A program made the translations under genes and the position numbers. Below the pieces are notes generated by a model. That model ran no database searches. It saw only the letters and a list, made by a program, of their open reading frames with translations, and was not told where the DNA came from. From Lysinibacillus fusiformis (GTDB lineage Bacteria > Bacillota > Bacilli > Bacillales_A > Planococcaceae), in the NCBI RefSeq assembly GCF_002845985.1, contig NZ_PDFK01000001.1, positions 434,001 through 498,000 on the forward strand: DNA of 64,000 bases. Direction: 5' to 3'. Shown one piece after another: positions 30,195 to 39,495 of this stretch (its first letter is position 1; each line of letters opens with the position of its first letter).

Positions 30195-32765
30195 CTATTT
30201 TTTTACGTTGATTAGCTCTTGCTGTAGCTCATATAAAATATTCATTGCCTGCATAGGTGAAGTGCCTAAAATATTGACTTTTTCTAATTTTTTTAGCACC
30301 TCTGCCTCGGCTGGTGAAATCGGCTCTTCCTCTGCAAACAAAGACATTTGCACGGGTTGTTCAGCCATTACTTGTGTTTCAGCAACTACTTCTTTCCCAG
30401 CCTCAAAATTCTCCAGTAAAACACGCGCTCTCGCTAAAATTTCTTCTGGCAATTGTGCGAGCTGTGCTACATGAATACCATAGGATTTATCAGCGGCTCC
30501 TTTTTTCACCTTATGCAAGAACACAACCGTTCCATTTTTTTCCGTAGCCGATACATGGACATTTTGTAAGCGAGGTAAATCCTTTTCCAGTGCCGTTAAT
30601 TCATGATAATGCGTAGAAAACAACGTATTTGCACCGATTTTATCATGAATATATTCCATCATCGATTGTGCCAAACTCATGCCGTCATAAGTCGATGTGC
30701 CACGTCCGATTTCATCAAATAGCATCAAGCTATTTTTTGTTGCATGCATAATAGCATGTTGTGATTCAAGCATTTCTACCATAAATGTGGATTGTCCTGC
30801 TGCTAAATCATCAGCCGCTCCAATGCGCGTAAAAATTTGATCGGTAATAGGCAGTCTCGCCTTTTCAGCAGGTACATAACAGCCCATTTGCGCCATAACA
30901 ACAATTAAGGCTACTTGGCGCATATAAGTACTTTTACCAGACATATTCGGCCCTGTAATAAGCATCATATTATGCTGCTCTTCTAGCACACAATCATTTG
31001 GTACATACATTTGCTTATTTAACATTTTTTCAACAACTGGATGTCGTCCCTCTATAATTTCGAGCGCACGTCCACCATGAAATTCTGGTTTTGTAAAACG
31101 ATATTTTTCTGAAACACTTGCAAAGCTTAGTAAAACATCTAGCTCACTAATACTTGCTGCAAGTGCTTGTACACGTGGGATATATGCCTTTAATGCCTCC
31201 CGAATTTCCACAAACAGATTGTACTCTAATGTTAAGCTTTCTTCCTCTGCATTTAAAATTAATGCTTCTTTTTCTTTTAGTTCGTGTGTAATATAGCGCT
31301 CTGCATTCGCCAACGTTTGTTTGCGCTCATAGCGTGTTAAGTCCGCTAAATGAATATTCGATTTTGTAATTTCAATATAGTAACCAAAAATTCGATTATA
31401 GCCTATTTTTAAATTTTTAATGCCTGTTTTCATTCGCTCTTCTTGTTCAAGTTGGGCAATCCAATCTTTACCGTTGCGAGCAGCATAGCGTAGTTCGTCT
31501 AAGCGCTCATTGTAGCCATCACGGATGACATCCCCTTCTTTAATGGTAATAGGTGGATTATCAGTGATCGCCATTGCTAATAAAGCCTCGACATCTGTGC
31601 ATGTATCAAGTGCTGCACCTAGTTGCTGTAACGTCTCTTTATTTGCCCCCATCAGCTGCTGCTGAATAGCTGGCACTTGGCGCAATGAATCACGTAATTG
31701 GGCTAAATCACGTCCGCCTACATTGCCAAACGCAACACGACCAGCCAAACGCTCTAAATCATATACTTGTTTTAAGGAAGCTTGTAGCTCAGTGCGCACA
31801 AAATATTCTTCCAATAAATCCGTGACAATCGCCAGCCTGTCCTCAATCGCTGTACGAGTAGCCAGCGGCTGATGTAGCCATTGTTTTAATTTTCGCCCAC
31901 CCATTGCTGTCACGGTATCATCTAATAGCCATAAAAGTGTTCCTTTTTGGTCTCCACCACGAATCGATTGAATCAACTCTAAATTTCGTTTGGAGCTAGA
32001 ATCAATGCGTAAATAATTTTTAATTTCATTAAACGTGAAAGCTTGAATATGCGATAAAGAGCGCATTTGTGTTTGATCGATATACGCTAACAAACGAAGA
32101 CAGGCAACTTGTAATGGCTGAGGTACGGCTTCTAAATAGCTTGCTGCTTTGTCCATAGGCATTTCATCCACTTCAACTGATAGCACAATCCCAGCATGAA
32201 CGGCGTGCTCTGCTAATAGTAGCTGTAAACTATCCGTTACAATAAGCTCTCGAATACCATAAGCCTGCATTTGCATTAAGAGGGCTTTTCCATCGCCTTC
32301 AATAGAAGAAGCCACTGCTTCACCTGTCGATAAATCTAAATAGGCATAGCCAAATGTCGTGTCATCTAATTGCTCTGCTGCCCCAATAAAGTGGTTGGTT
32401 TTACCGTCAAGCGCCTTACCTTCCATAATGGTTCCGGGTGTGATAAGCTGAACCACTTCACGTTTGACCACACCTTTTGCTTGCTTTGGATCTTCTGTTT
32501 GTTCACAAATCGCCACTTTATAGCCCTTTTGCACAAGTGTTTCAATATAATTTTTAGCCGAATGATGCGGCACACCGCACATTGGTATTCGCTCTTTTGC
32601 GCCTGCATCTCGGCTCGTTAATGTAATCTCTAAAATTTGTGAGGCATTGATGGCATCCTCAAAAAACATTTCATAAAAGTCACCTAATCTAAAAAATAAA
32701 AAGGCATCTTTGTAGTCTTCCTTTACCTGTAGATACTGTTGCATCATTGGTGTATATGTTGTCAT
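30195..32765 (-). CDS. mutS: DNA mismatch recognition protein MutS
   Basis: An 856-residue protein of normal length. The mismatch-reading motif (DFYEMF) is near the N-terminus, after TPMMQQYLQVKEDYKD. The ABC-type ATPase is C-terminal, with Walker A GPNMSGKST, Walker B LMLFDEIGRGTSTYDG, and the helix-turn-helix dimer region. It finds mispairs and recruits MutL, which is encoded directly downstream. Confidence 0.97.
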   Translation of the reverse strand: MTTYTPMMQQYLQVKEDYKDAFLFFRLGDFYEMFFEDAINASQILEITLTSRDAGAKERIPMCGVPHHSAKNYIETLVQKGYKVAICEQTEDPKQAKGVVKREVVQLITPGTIMEGKALDGKTNHFIGAAEQLDDTTFGYAYLDLSTGEAVASSIEGDGKALLMQMQAYGIRELIVTDSLQLLLAEHAVHAGIVLSVEVDEMPMDKAASYLEAVPQPLQVACLRLLAYIDQTQMRSLSHIQAFTFNEIKNYLRIDSSSKRNLELIQSIRGGDQKGTLLWLLDDTVTAMGGRKLKQWLHQPLATRTAIEDRLAIVTDLLEEYFVRTELQASLKQVYDLERLAGRVAFGNVGGRDLAQLRDSLRQVPAIQQQLMGANKETLQQLGAALDTCTDVEALLAMAITDNPPITIKEGDVIRDGYNERLDELRYAARNGKDWIAQLEQEERMKTGIKNLKIGYNRIFGYYIEITKSNIHLADLTRYERKQTLANAERYITHELKEKEALILNAEEESLTLEYNLFVEIREALKAYIPRVQALAASISELDVLLSFASVSEKYRFTKPEFHGGRALEIIEGRHPVVEKMLNKQMYVPNDCVLEEQHNMMLITGPNMSGKSTYMRQVALIVVMAQMGCYVPAEKARLPITDQIFTRIGAADDLAAGQSTFMVEMLESQHAIMHATKNSLMLFDEIGRGTSTYDGMSLAQSMMEYIHDKIGANTLFSTHYHELTALEKDLPRLQNVHVSATEKNGTVVFLHKVKKGAADKSYGIHVAQLAQLPEEILARARVLLENFEAGKEVVAETQVMAEQPVQMSLFAEEEPISPAEAEVLKKLEKVNILGTSPMQAMNILYELQQELINVKK

Positions 32766-32803
32766 ATAATTATTTACCTCGCTCTTACCATATAGATATT
32801 TTT

Positions 32804-32812
32804 ATTATAACA
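32804..32812 (-). promoter_or_regulatory. Extended -10 promoter element of mutS
   Basis: The minus strand reads TGTTATAAT, an extended -10 box (TGnTATAAT), about 40 bases before the mutS ATG. No good -35 is seen, which fits an extended -10 promoter. Confidence 0.45.
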
Positions 32813-32815
32813 AAA

Positions 32816-32872
32816 GATACATGCGAAACGCTTCCTTCACCTTTTTTAAGATGCTAGCATTTCGCATGTATC
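32816..32872 (-). terminator. Large inverted repeat between cotE and mutS, possible terminator
   Basis: Perfect 13-bp arms GATACATGCGAAA (32816-32828) and TTTCGCATGTATC (32860-32872) flank a 31-base loop. On the minus strand TTTTG follows, so it could end cotE transcripts just upstream of the mutS promoter. Confidence 0.5.
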
Positions 32873-32893
32873 AAAAAATGATGTTTTTTAGAC

Positions 32894-33478
32894 TTATCTT
32901 GGTCGTTCATCAGGAAACGATGAGGACTCTAACACATACCTGCTTTCTCCATCAGAGCTGGAAGATGAGCTGGAGCTTGATGAGGAGGATGAAGAACTTT
33001 CATCATTAAAGCTCCAATCTTCTTCATAGTCTAATGGATGGACACTAATACAAATTGTTGTTTCACCCATTACTTCGACAACTACTTCACGTTCTACAAC
33101 AATTTCAAACTTCGTACCACATGGAGAGATAATCGCTTCAATACAATTTGGTTCTTGTATCACACGTACACGAACATCATCACCAACGCTAATTTCACCT
33201 TCACGATAATGAAGCTTCACTTTGTCTTTATAGTGAACCGTTTCGGAAAACACAGCTGTTTTCGAATGGTTACTATAGGCATACCACACATTGACATCAA
33301 ATTTCCCAGTTACTTCTACAAATTTCCCGACTCTTTTCGCAGAGCAAGTATGATTGATTACCCAGCATCCTAAAATACTTGTCGGTTTATTTGTTGGTGA
33401 TAATGTTACACGTTCTTCCGTTCTCTTCTTCCCTTTGGCAACTACTGCTTTCGTCACGATTTGTCGTAAACGTTTCAG
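32894..33478 (-). CDS. cotE: Outer spore coat morphogenetic protein CotE
   Basis: A protein of about 194 residues carrying the CotE core, with QIVTKAVVAKGKK at the start and KPTSILGCWVINH, VNVWYAYSN and EVMGETTICISVHP further on. CotE scaffolds the outer coat in the mother cell. The acidic tail of B. subtilis CotE is replaced by a run of 15 serines (about 165-180). No ATG lies near the AAGGAGG site at 33486-33492; the in-frame codon 7 bases after it is CTG at 33478, which gives the family N-terminus. The ATG at 33541 has no ribosome site. The order ricA-cotE-mutS is as in B. subtilis. Confidence 0.88.
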   Translation of the reverse strand: MKRLRQIVTKAVVAKGKKRTEERVTLSPTNKPTSILGCWVINHTCSAKRVGKFVEVTGKFDVNVWYAYSNHSKTAVFSETVHYKDKVKLHYREGEISVGDDVRVRVIQEPNCIEAIISPCGTKFEIVVEREVVVEVMGETTICISVHPLDYEEDWSFNDESSSSSSSSSSSSSSSDGESRYVLESSSFPDERPR

Positions 33479-33633
33479 CGCAATTCCTCCTTCGACTCTT
33501 TTCACTCCATCATATGCAGGTAGCGCCCATTGGGTGAACATATATTTTTAGAGAATGAAAAGTATCGTCCAAATCTTTTTCCGTGAGAGGTCTGCTATAG
33601 CATGGGAATGCTTCAATAGAAGAAGACATGAAA

Positions 33634-33661
33634 AAAGCTCGAATGCTGTCATTCGAGCTTT
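33634..33661 (-). terminator. Terminator of the miaB-ricA unit
   Basis: A perfect 12-bp stem (33634-33645 with 33650-33661) has a 4-base loop and a T-run on the minus strand, 16 bases past the ricA stop. Confidence 0.85.
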
Positions 33662-33676
33662 GATTTCGAGGATTTA

Positions 33677-34114
33677 TTAAGAGCAGCTACCTGGCTGAGT
33701 ATTTTCTACGTATGAACCCGTTTCACCACGAAGAACATCGCCACCAGTTGAGCGAACAATTTCATTTGTAACATTATTTGCGATGGTATTCGATACCAGT
33801 TGCAATAAATCATTGACATCGCCTTGTGATTCTTTAAATTGTTGCACAACTGGAATAGCATTAATTTCTTCTTCGATTTTAGCAATTTTATCTTCAATCA
33901 TTTTTAATGCTTTTTCTTTCCCTAAGTGTTGGAAATTAACCGCCTGTTTTTGTAAGCTTTTTAAGCTTGCAATACGTTCACGTACTTGTTGATTTTCATT
34001 AATCTGTGCTTCTGCCTTTTTGAAAAATTCAACCTCTGGTGTATTTGCAATCATATGTGCAATTTCATGTGATTTTTTAATTAAATCTTCTTTTGTATAT
34101 AACACTTGTGTCAT
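33677..34114 (-). CDS. ricA: RicA/YmcA, RNase Y regulator (YlbF-YmcA family)
   Basis: A 145-residue helical protein. The YlbF/YmcA core (TKEDLIKKSHEIAHMIANTPEVEFFKKAE, then ERIASLKSLQKQAVNFQHLGKEKALKMIEDKI) is clear. In B. subtilis RicA joins RicF and RicT in an iron-sulfur complex that guides RNase Y cleavage and promotes sporulation, competence and biofilm formation. A single C-terminal cysteine (PGSCS) is present. It starts one base after the miaB stop, so the two are probably translated together. Its partner enzyme rny is at the far end of this window. Confidence 0.92.
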   Translation of the reverse strand: MTQVLYTKEDLIKKSHEIAHMIANTPEVEFFKKAEAQINENQQVRERIASLKSLQKQAVNFQHLGKEKALKMIEDKIAKIEEEINAIPVVQQFKESQGDVNDLLQLVSNTIANNVTNEIVRSTGGDVLRGETGSYVENTQPGSCS

Positions 34115-35659
34115 TTACGCTTCCACCTTTTCATTTTTTACGACTTCCACAAATTCACCCGTAAGTGAATAAGATGTAGTCTCTATTATTTTTACTTTTA
34201 CTAATTGACCAATTACTTCTGCTGGTGCTTTAAAGTTAACTAAACGATTTTTCCGCGTATAGCCCGCTAGCACATCGTCTCGTCGTTTACTTGTACCTTC
34301 AACTAATACTTCGACAACCTCACCATTTAACCGTTCTAATGCTTTGCGTGAGTATTCACCCACCACTTCATTTAAACGTTGAAGACGCTCTTTTTTCACC
34401 TCTTCAGGTACATTGTCGACCATTTTGGCAGCTGGTGTTCCTTCACGAGGAGAATAAATATACGTAAATGCAGCCTCAAAGCCAACTTCACGATATAAGG
34501 ACAATGTTTCCTCAAATTGCTCCTCTGTTTCATTCGGATAGCCAACGATAATATCTGTTGTTAATGTTACTTCAGGTATTGCGGCTTTAATTCTGTCTAC
34601 TAAACCAAGGAAATGCTCACGTGTGTATTTACGCGCCATAATTTTTAGGACGTCATTCGAGCCAGATTGAACTGGTAAATGGATATGCTCCACTAAGTTG
34701 CCACGCTTTGCAAGGATTTCGATTAAATGATCATCAAAATCACGCGGATGACTCGTAGTAAAACGGATACGTGGAATATCGATCTTTCTTAATTCATCCA
34801 TTAAATCGCCAAGACGATAGTCGATATCCTCAAAATCCTTCCCGTAAGCGTTGACATTTTGTCCCAGCAGCATAATTTCTTTATAGCCCGCAGCCGCTAA
34901 CTCACGAACTTCGGCAATGATTTCCTCTGGACGACGACTGCGCTCTTTACCACGAGTATATGGAACGATACAATACGTACAGAATTTATCGCAACCATAC
35001 ATAATATTAACCCAAGCCTTAATGGAGCCAAGTCGTTTTTTCGGCAGATTTTCAATGACATCGCCTTCTTTAGACCAAACCTCAATCACCATTTCCTTCG
35101 ACATATAGGCTTCTTTTAAAATGTTTGGTAAACGGTGAATATTGTGCGTACCAAATACCATATCGACGTGTGGATAGCTTCTTAAAATTTTATTAACAAC
35201 AGATTCCTCTTGCGACATACAGCCACAAACCCCGATAAGCATCTCAGGGTTTTTTCGTTTATATTTCAGCAGGAAACCCAGTTCTCCAAATACTTTGTTT
35301 TCTGCATTTTCACGAATAGCACATGTATTCAGCAAGACAACGTCAGCCTCTTCAATCATCTCTGTTGGTGTGTAACCAAGCTGCATAAAAATCCCGGCCA
35401 TCACTTCTGTGTCATGCTCATTCATTTGGCAGCCATAAGTACGAATATAGAAGGTGCGATCTTTGCCCATTCCTGCGAACTCTTCTGCAATGCTAAAATC
35501 CTTATGATACTTGACATCTTCTTTGCCACGTTTTTTAGCATCTTTTAAGGAAGGTGCTGTAAAGACCTTCTCAAAATATTTACTATAATCCTTTTCAGGC
35601 TTGTCTTCTTTTTTTGGTTGATTGACCTGTTGATTAGCTAAGCGTTGTTCCTCATTCAT
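34115..35659 (-). CDS. miaB: tRNA methylthiotransferase MiaB
   Basis: A 514-residue radical-SAM enzyme that adds the 2-methylthio group to i6A37 of tRNA. The N-terminal UPF0004 domain has three cluster cysteines ([25 protein letters not shown]). The radical-SAM CxxxCxxC is in [14 protein letters not shown], and a TRAM domain ends the protein (about 440-505). The charged N-terminal extension of about 60 residues is usual in Bacilli. It acts after MiaA. Confidence 0.96.
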   Translation of the reverse strand: MNEEQRLANQQVNQPKKEDKPEKDYSKYFEKVFTAPSLKDAKKRGKEDVKYHKDFSIAEEFAGMGKDRTFYIRTYGCQMNEHDTEVMAGIFMQLGYTPTEMIEEADVVLLNTCAIRENAENKVFGELGFLLKYKRKNPEMLIGVCGCMSQEESVVNKILRSYPHVDMVFGTHNIHRLPNILKEAYMSKEMVIEVWSKEGDVIENLPKKRLGSIKAWVNIMYGCDKFCTYCIVPYTRGKERSRRPEEIIAEVRELAAAGYKEIMLLGQNVNAYGKDFEDIDYRLGDLMDELRKIDIPRIRFTTSHPRDFDDHLIEILAKRGNLVEHIHLPVQSGSNDVLKIMARKYTREHFLGLVDRIKAAIPEVTLTTDIIVGYPNETEEQFEETLSLYREVGFEAAFTYIYSPREGTPAAKMVDNVPEEVKKERLQRLNEVVGEYSRKALERLNGEVVEVLVEGTSKRRDDVLAGYTRKNRLVNFKAPAEVIGQLVKVKIIETTSYSLTGEFVEVVKNEKVEA

Positions 35660-35862
35660 CGCAATCAGGTAACTCCTTTCAAACGAAATCCATGCACTTG
35701 AATTCCCATTTTATTATTATACTGAATAGTTGATACTTCCTACAAGGTTTGCGCCTCAAATGTCGTGGTTTCGACTTAATTACATGATGATAGGAGTAAT
35801 TATCCATCAGCTTTAGCGTTCTATCCTTCAGTTTTGAAGCGCTATCCTTTCGTTTACATATG
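35660..35862. other. Intergenic region upstream of miaB
   Basis: It contains a two-unit degenerate direct repeat near 35816-35855 (GCGTTCTATCCTTCAGTTT and GCGCTATCCTTTCGTTT). No gene was seen. Confidence 0.4.
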
Positions 35863-37131
35863 CTAACCATCGCTTTCATTAAAATACTTGCTGTACTTTA
35901 CATGTAAGTACTGATTATACAATTTCAGCTTCATCCAACGTTTAATATTCATATCTTCTTTATACAGTAATGCATCTGTGTATTGTCCTTCTTTCACTAA
36001 TCGCTTTGCTTCTAATTTTAATTTTTCATTGTTCATGTGTTTAAATAAAGTTTTTAGCGGAAGTAGTGACCATAGATGCTTAGTTTGGACATACGTTCGT
36101 TCATGATAAACGCCAAGCAAATAATCATCCACCATATACTGCATTAAATTATGACCGCTCGCCGTCACATAGTAGCTGGAAGCCCCTGCTCGCAAATTCA
36201 TTTCAAATAGCTTATAGATCCCGTCTCGAGCATCATATTTCATATCAAAATTAGCAAAACCTGTATAGCCAATGTCCTCTAAAAAGTATCGAATGGAATC
36301 CATTAGCTGTTCATCGTAGTCTGTCATAACAGCTAAAGAAATACCTTTATTTTGCGGAGAAGGATCTTCAAGCAGTTTATTGCTGACACACATCAATTTG
36401 ACTTTATGATCTCTTCCTACAAATACATCTAGTACACGAATAGAAGAATCATCACCTGGAATAAATTCTTGAACAATCAAGGAATCTTCATAGCTAGAAC
36501 GATAAATACTGCGAATAATGTATTGCATCTCACTGGCATTATTTGCAAGAAATATTTTTTTCTTTTCGGGAAATGAACAGTGCGTATATGTCACTGCATT
36601 GGAAGGTTTAATGATAATGGGATACTGGAAAGGGAGTTCGCTGACTGCGTGATGCTCATTAGTTATGATCATGGTTTTGGGGTAGTTTAACTTATACTGA
36701 TCACAAAGCTGATAAAATTTTTCCTTCGTTTGCACCTTCTTTAGTAAAGCTTGATCTATATAAGGTAAAATAAAATATGTTTCAAGCCGTTCTTTATTTT
36801 CAATGATAAGCTCTGCATAATAGCAGTCACAAACGATTAAAATCAATTTATTCTGTTGGCACTGCATGGCAACCTCGATTAAAGCTTGTACAAAATGGGT
36901 AGGGTCATCTAGACGCTCTACATAGTGAAAATCCAGAATGCTACTATTTTGCGTAGCAATTCCCTGTGAGCCTCCCAAAAAGAGTGAACGCATTGTTGCC
37001 CCTTTTACGGTGGGCTCAATAACAAGACTCTTGATACGATACGCTTCATAAAAAGAGCGGGCAACCCCGTAGGCATGCTGACCCGATTGTATAATAATAG
37101 GTAAAAAAGGTTGTTCTTTTATACATGTCAA
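35863..37131 (-). CDS. ATP-grasp ligase resembling D-aspartate ligase (Asl type)
   Basis: A protein of about 422 residues with an ATP-grasp fold: a pre-ATP-grasp region (about 1-120), the ATP-binding loop IIIKPSNAVTY, then FIPGDDSSIRVL and the metal-binding region GFANFDMKYD ... KLFEMNLRAGASSYY. The PGDDS, LLEDP and TGFANFDMKYD elements and overall length match the D-aspartate ligase of Enterococcus faecium, which adds D-Asp to the peptidoglycan precursor lysine. Lysinibacillus walls have a Lys-D-Asp bridge, so this role is likely if the host is Lysinibacillus. The frame opens with GTG at 37146; the TTG at 37131, 9 bases after GAGG, is preferred. It stands alone. Confidence 0.65.
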   Translation of the reverse strand: MTCIKEQPFLPIIIQSGQHAYGVARSFYEAYRIKSLVIEPTVKGATMRSLFLGGSQGIATQNSSILDFHYVERLDDPTHFVQALIEVAMQCQQNKLILIVCDCYYAELIIENKERLETYFILPYIDQALLKKVQTKEKFYQLCDQYKLNYPKTMIITNEHHAVSELPFQYPIIIKPSNAVTYTHCSFPEKKKIFLANNASEMQYIIRSIYRSSYEDSLIVQEFIPGDDSSIRVLDVFVGRDHKVKLMCVSNKLLEDPSPQNKGISLAVMTDYDEQLMDSIRYFLEDIGYTGFANFDMKYDARDGIYKLFEMNLRAGASSYYVTASGHNLMQYMVDDYLLGVYHERTYVQTKHLWSLLPLKTLFKHMNNEKLKLEAKRLVKEGQYTDALLYKEDMNIKRWMKLKLYNQYLHVKYSKYFNESDG

Positions 37132-37206
37132 TTTGACTCGCCTCACATTATAAAAATGAATTTAATCATTTGTATGCCAGCTACATTATACTTATGTAAC
37201 AGAATG

Positions 37207-37239
37207 AAAAGGCACTATTATGTAACTTTAGTGCCTTTT
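37207..37239 (-). terminator. Terminator of the importer/PHP operon
   Basis: A perfect 11-bp stem (AAAAGGCACTA, 37207-37217 with 37229-37239) ends in TTTT on the minus strand. It lies just beyond repeat copy C, so the repeat would be part of the operon's 3' untranslated region. Confidence 0.75.
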
Positions 37240-37697
37240 CATAGTGTTGAAAAACAAAACTATCCATAGAATTTTTGTGAAAGGTGAAAATGGATTTCCG
37301 TTGCAGATTACTTACTTTCCTGTCGACTCGCCTGTCTCGCTATCCCACGGGAGTCAAGTAGCCTTCCACTCCATAAAAATGTTAACTTTTTTTGCAAAGG
37401 TTCAAGTGGAGGGATGTTGTCACACATCACTTCTCCACATTGAAAATAAGAGGCTATCTCCTCTCTTATAATATAAATAATGGGCTATTTTGTTCAGGAA
37501 AAGACACTTTTGCAGAATGGTTGATTGGAGCGGAGCCAACGTCACTCCTAGGGGATTAGCGTCACAGTTGAGACATTGGAGCGCACGGAGTGAGTGAAGC
37601 AGCTCGTCAGACGCCCCCTGGAAAGGACGCTGGCAGAACGGAAATCAACCCCTCGCCTTTCAAAATGGCTGTTTCTGCTGTTGACATCACCTTTTTC
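37240..37697 (+). repeat. Two-module intergenic repeat, copy C (458 bp)
   Basis: Same orientation as copy A. It keeps the left end (CATAGTGTTGAAAAAC), the tail of the module 1 loop (CGCCTGTCTCGCTATCCC), the AATAATGGGCTATTTT block and the whole of module 2, but lacks about 40 bases of the loop seen in copy B. It ends 3 bases before the stop codon of the PHP gene. Confidence 0.88.
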
Positions 37698-37699
37698 CA

Positions 37700-38713
37700 T
37701 CACGTTAATGCTATCATTTTTTTGACTCGCTGCTCAAAAGCAACAATAGCTTGAACACCGTGATTTTTTAGTAGCTCGGTATTAGCACTTGTATATTTAC
37801 CTAGATCATCAGGGAAATGCGCATCAGAGGATATAGTAAAAGCCACTCCATGGTCAAGTAAGGTTTGTAAAAAACGAGGGCCTGGGCACATTTCCTTTAC
37901 AGGGTAACGATAATACAGCCCAGCATTGATTTCAGTGGCAGTTTGAGTTGTCGTTAGGGCCTGGGCAATCCGTTTATACCAGGCATCAAGAAAAGCATGA
38001 TTCTCCACCTGATAATTAAATACTTTAAAATTATCTAAATGTGCAACAAAATCAAACATATTGGAATGAATCATTTGCTCGACAACCTTAAAAAATTGCT
38101 CATAACTTTGTTGTAAAGCAGACTGATCCATTTGCTCAAAAAGATGTTGTGTTTGAGGATTATCAAAGCCCCAGCCGTCAACAAAATGGACAGAACCAAT
38201 CACATAATCCCAAGGATAACCAGCTAATAAAGCAGCTAATTGCTCTTCCCCGCCAATAAAATAATCTGCCTCTATACCCAGTCTCAAAGTAATGCCATGT
38301 TGATGCCATTTTTCCTTCGCCTGCTGAATGGTCGACACAAAGGCATCTATGTTCTCTGTCATCACGCGATCTAGCCAATAGCGCTGTACTTGACCAATCT
38401 CACTATCATCCAACCTCATAAAGCGTTCGAAATAGGCACGCGTTTCTTGAAAACGATATAAATGATCAACAATGCCTACCTCACGCAAGCCAAGCTGCTT
38501 GGCCTGTTCGAGATATAAATCCAACCATTCCTCACTATAACAGCCCTTTTGCACTCGCTGTACTAACCGCTGTACTTGACAGGACATTTGTTGCTTGGAG
38601 CCTTTTTTCGCCTCATCCTCATGCTGGAAAAACTCCAGTGCCTGTGATGTACGCTCTAGCCAGCGAAATGAATAAGGTCCCTCTTCTAAATGTACATGAT
38701 AATCAATTGTCAT
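37700..38713 (-). CDS. PHP-domain phosphoesterase (histidinol-phosphatase-like)
   Basis: A 337-residue PHP protein. Metal-binding motifs are DYHVH (residues 4-8), VDHLYRF, IEADYF, GSVHFVDGWGFD, AHLDNFK and SSDAHFP, as in HisK-type histidinol phosphatases. No histidine genes are near; it is the last gene of an importer operon. Its ATG overlaps the DeoR gene stop (TGATG). It probably removes phosphate from an imported or downstream phosphorylated compound. The substrate is unknown. Confidence 0.8.
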   Translation of the reverse strand: MTIDYHVHLEEGPYSFRWLERTSQALEFFQHEDEAKKGSKQQMSCQVQRLVQRVQKGCYSEEWLDLYLEQAKQLGLREVGIVDHLYRFQETRAYFERFMRLDDSEIGQVQRYWLDRVMTENIDAFVSTIQQAKEKWHQHGITLRLGIEADYFIGGEEQLAALLAGYPWDYVIGSVHFVDGWGFDNPQTQHLFEQMDQSALQQSYEQFFKVVEQMIHSNMFDFVAHLDNFKVFNYQVENHAFLDAWYKRIAQALTTTQTATEINAGLYYRYPVKEMCPGPRFLQTLLDHGVAFTISSDAHFPDDLGKYTSANTELLKNHGVQAIVAFEQRVKKMIALT

Positions 38714-39495
38714 CAGCTTTTCCCTCCATTACATACCGTCCATTTTTCCTCATAGGCTTGCCATTCTAATGGACAAGTACTTTCACAAAGAATTTCTGTA
38801 CATTCATCAAGATGACAAATTTGAAAAAATGATTTGCCATTTATTTTGGTTGCATCGGCTAATAAATAACTCACTTTACTATGCTTGAGCATCTTCTTAG
38901 AAATAAGGGATTCATCCAAATCGTAATCATAAACAATGCCCTCACTAATGCCACCGCACGATAAAAATGTCTTATCAAAATTCATATTATCAAGCATCTC
39001 TAAAGTCATAGCACCTGCAACTGAAGATTGTTTTGGATTCGCAGTGCCTCCTAGTAATATGACCTTGCCTGTCATACGTCGTTCTTCTATGGCTAAATTA
39101 AATTGTATTGCTGCTGCAATCGAGTTCGTTACAACCGTTATATCATCAACCGCTAGTAAAAAATCGGCCATATGGACCGTTGTCGTACCTGTATCAATTG
39201 CAATGGTATCACCATCACAAATACGTTTTGCTGCCATACGAGCAATTTGGCGCTTTGCCTCTTTTTGCATTTGCAGCTTGCGTAAAAATACAGGCTCGTT
39301 GCGCACGTTCGTATATTTAATAGCCCCACCATGGACTCTCGATAATAAATGCTGCTGCTCTAATTCATCAAAATCTCGGCGAATTGTTTCTGGTGCTACC
39401 TGAAGGGCATCGGCAATATTGGCAACAATGATTTTCCCGTCTCTCTCTAATTGCTTTAATATAAAATCAAATCTTTCAAGTTTGGCGTACGTCAT
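38713..39495 (-). CDS. DeoR/GlpR-family transcriptional repressor
   Basis: A 260-residue regulator with an N-terminal DeoR-type helix-turn-helix (about 5-55, with VAPETIRRDFDELEQQHLLSR). The C-terminal sugar-phosphate sensor domain has AIDTGTTTVHMADFL, VVTNSIAAA and FLSCGGISE. DeoR regulators usually respond to phosphorylated sugars or related metabolites. It lies within the importer operon, overlapping its neighbours by 4 and 1 bases, and probably represses it. A candidate operator is at 44141-44180. Confidence 0.88.
   Translation of the reverse strand: MTYAKLERFDFILKQLERDGKIIVANIADALQVAPETIRRDFDELEQQHLLSRVHGGAIKYTNVRNEPVFLRKLQMQKEAKRQIARMAAKRICDGDTIAIDTGTTTVHMADFLLAVDDITVVTNSIAAAIQFNLAIEERRMTGKVILLGGTANPKQSSVAGAMTLEMLDNMNFDKTFLSCGGISEGIVYDYDLDESLISKKMLKHSKVSYLLADATKINGKSFFQICHLDECTEILCESTCPLEWQAYEEKWTVCNGGKS

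Noticed and set aside
32940-33000. Local inversion in cotE: the strand opposite the poly-serine run reads as an acidic peptide like the usual CotE tail
   Set aside because: Acidic GAR/GAY codons read as serine on the opposite strand in a shifted frame as a matter of course, and no inversion endpoints are visible.
37244-37471. 75-codon plus-strand frame
   Set aside because: It lies wholly inside repeat copy C and is not preserved in copies A and B.
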